Assembly: GCA_964058845.1 (NCBI GenBank)
Contig: CAXKVR010000202.1
Span: 1 to 64,000 of the forward strand
DNA: 64,000 nucleotides
From: Carex sylvatica
Taxonomy: Eukaryota; Streptophyta; Magnoliopsida; Poales; Cyperaceae
Direction of reading: 5' to 3'
Below, piece after piece: positions 63,012 through 64,000 of the stretch. Each line of letters starts with the position of its first letter. Positions within the stretch are counted from its first letter, which is position 1. The notes under the pieces were generated by a model. It saw only the letters and a list, made by a program, of their open reading frames with translations, was not told where the DNA came from and searched no databases. The position numbers and the translations under genes were made by a program.

Positions 63012-64000
63012 TTAAGCTTGTTGCCCATCTTTCACATCCTGCAAACCAATTCTGTCTCGCAGCTCAATGAATCTGACTCGGCCCAGTGGCTTTGTCATAA
63101 TATCAGCCAGTTGGTCTGAGGTGCCCACATGCTCGACTCCAATTTTTTCATTCTCCACATTTTCTCTTATATAGTGAAACTTTGTGTCGATGTGCTTGCT
63201 TCGGTTGTGAAACACTGGGTTCTTGCAAAGAGAAATTGCTGACATGTTATCAATTTTGAGGCTGATTTTCAGAGAGTTGTGACCCAACAAATCAGCACGC
63301 AGTGTTTCAAGCCAAACGCCCTGGCAGGCTGCTGCGGCAGCTGCTATATACTCTGCTTCACACGAGGATAGTGCAACCACTTGTTGTTTCCTCGAAAACC
63401 AACTAATTGGATTATCTCCCAAGAAGAAAATGACTCCAGTAGTACTCTTCCGATCATTCACGTCCCCTGCCAAATCACTATCAGAGAAACCCACAAAGTT
63501 TACATCTTTTAGTGAAGCCTTCTTGTACAAACACCCCAAACTAGTACTGCCTTTGAGATATCTCAAAATTTGCTTTACAGCAGCCATATGTTCCACTTTT
63601 GGAGATTCCATGAATCGACTCACAATCCCAACAGAATAAGCCAGATCAGGTCTTGTGTGCAACAAGTACCTCAAACTGCCTACAATGCTTCGAAACTTAT
63701 TCTGATCAACTGGTAACGAAACACTATCCTTGCTCAGTTTCAGCCGAGCTTCCATTGGAGTTTTTGTCGGATTGCAATCTGACATACCACACTCCTTAAG
63801 AATTTTGTGAGCAAATCCCTCTTGACACAATGTAACTCCATCCTTCATTTGTTTGACTTCAATGCCAAGATAGTAACTTAGCAAACCCAAGTCACTCATT
63901 CGAAATCTCTCCTTCATCTGCAGTTTAAACTTGGCAATTTCTGATTCACTTGTTCCAGTGATAATCAAATCATCTACATACACTCCAACTAGGATACAAA
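63012..64000 (-). CDS. Copia pol, reverse transcriptase C-terminal part and RNase H (partial)
   Basis: An uninterrupted minus-strand frame runs from the window edge to a stop at 63012. It opens in the RT catalytic motif (VYVDDLIITG), continues through LGLLSYYLGIEVKQ and GSLRYLLHTRPDLAYSV, then RNase H (DSDLAGDVNDRKSTTG, ALSSCEAEYIAA, SKHIDTKFHYIRE, QLADIMTKPL). The absence of stops makes this the best preserved retroelement here. It belongs to a different Copia lineage from the two degenerate copies. Integrase, gag and the 5' LTR lie beyond 64000. Confidence 0.93.
   Translation of the reverse strand, partial: CILVGVYVDDLIITGTSESEIAKFKLQMKERFRMSDLGLLSYYLGIEVKQMKDGVTLCQEGFAHKILKECGMSDCNPTKTPMEARLKLSKDSVSLPVDQNKFRSIVGSLRYLLHTRPDLAYSVGIVSRFMESPKVEHMAAVKQILRYLKGSTSLGCLYKKASLKDVNFVGFSDSDLAGDVNDRKSTTGVIFFLGDNPISWFSRKQQVVALSSCEAEYIAAAAAACQGVWLETLRADLLGHNSLKISLKIDNMSAISLCKNPVFHNRSKHIDTKFHYIRENVENEKIGVEHVGTSDQLADIMTKPLGRVRFIELRDRIGLQDVKDGQQA

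Overview
This window is nuclear DNA of a flowering plant, almost certainly a eudicot. Three host loci have recognisable intact reading frames with plant GT-AG introns or plant-specific families: a class-3 lipase of the oil-body lipase (OBL1) type, a HECATE/INDEHISCENT-type bHLH factor, and a flavonol synthase. The DNA is very AT-rich and packed with nested transposable elements. I cannot name the species from sequence alone.

Layout. 1-10,030: broken, partly inverted duplicate of the lipase gene, interrupted by a 5-kb Copia element (3807-8789) that sits exactly in exon 4 with a 5-bp target duplication, and accompanied by palindromic MITEs. 10,030-16,470: nested repeats, namely a 2.3-kb fold-back that holds a MITE and a LINE fragment, an LTR-like stretch with a tandem repeat containing Pol III B-box-like motifs, and a deleted chromovirus-type Gypsy element. 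17,217-20,576 (minus): the complete five-exon lipase gene with a TATA box. 20,700-27,430: AT-rich intergenic DNA with MITEs, short tandem duplications and tRNA-like SINE heads. 27,440-33,030: a fold-back element split by a second Copia copy of the same family (27,696-32,740). 33,000-49,500: intergenic DNA with hAT-type elements (8-bp target duplications), solo LTRs, Tourist-type MITEs and a 121-bp MITE. 49,617-50,117 (plus): intronless HECATE-like bHLH gene. 50,369-51,630: a 5'-truncated LINE followed by a palindromic MITE. 52,772-58,430 (minus): flavonol synthase with a 4.5-kb repeat-filled first intron. 59,202-59,805: a second GC-rich hAT element. 61,191-61,820 (minus): a decayed tandem flavonol synthase copy. 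62,696-64,000 (minus): the 3' end of a third, better preserved Copia element running off the window.

The three host genes do not form a pathway with each other: the lipase acts in storage or lipid-droplet triacylglycerol breakdown, the bHLH in gynoecium/fruit patterning, and FLS in flavonol synthesis. The main interest is structural: two local gene duplications (lipase, FLS), each with one intact and one decayed copy, and deeply nested mobile elements whose insertion junctions can be read directly. I found no convincing undescribed biological system beyond these.
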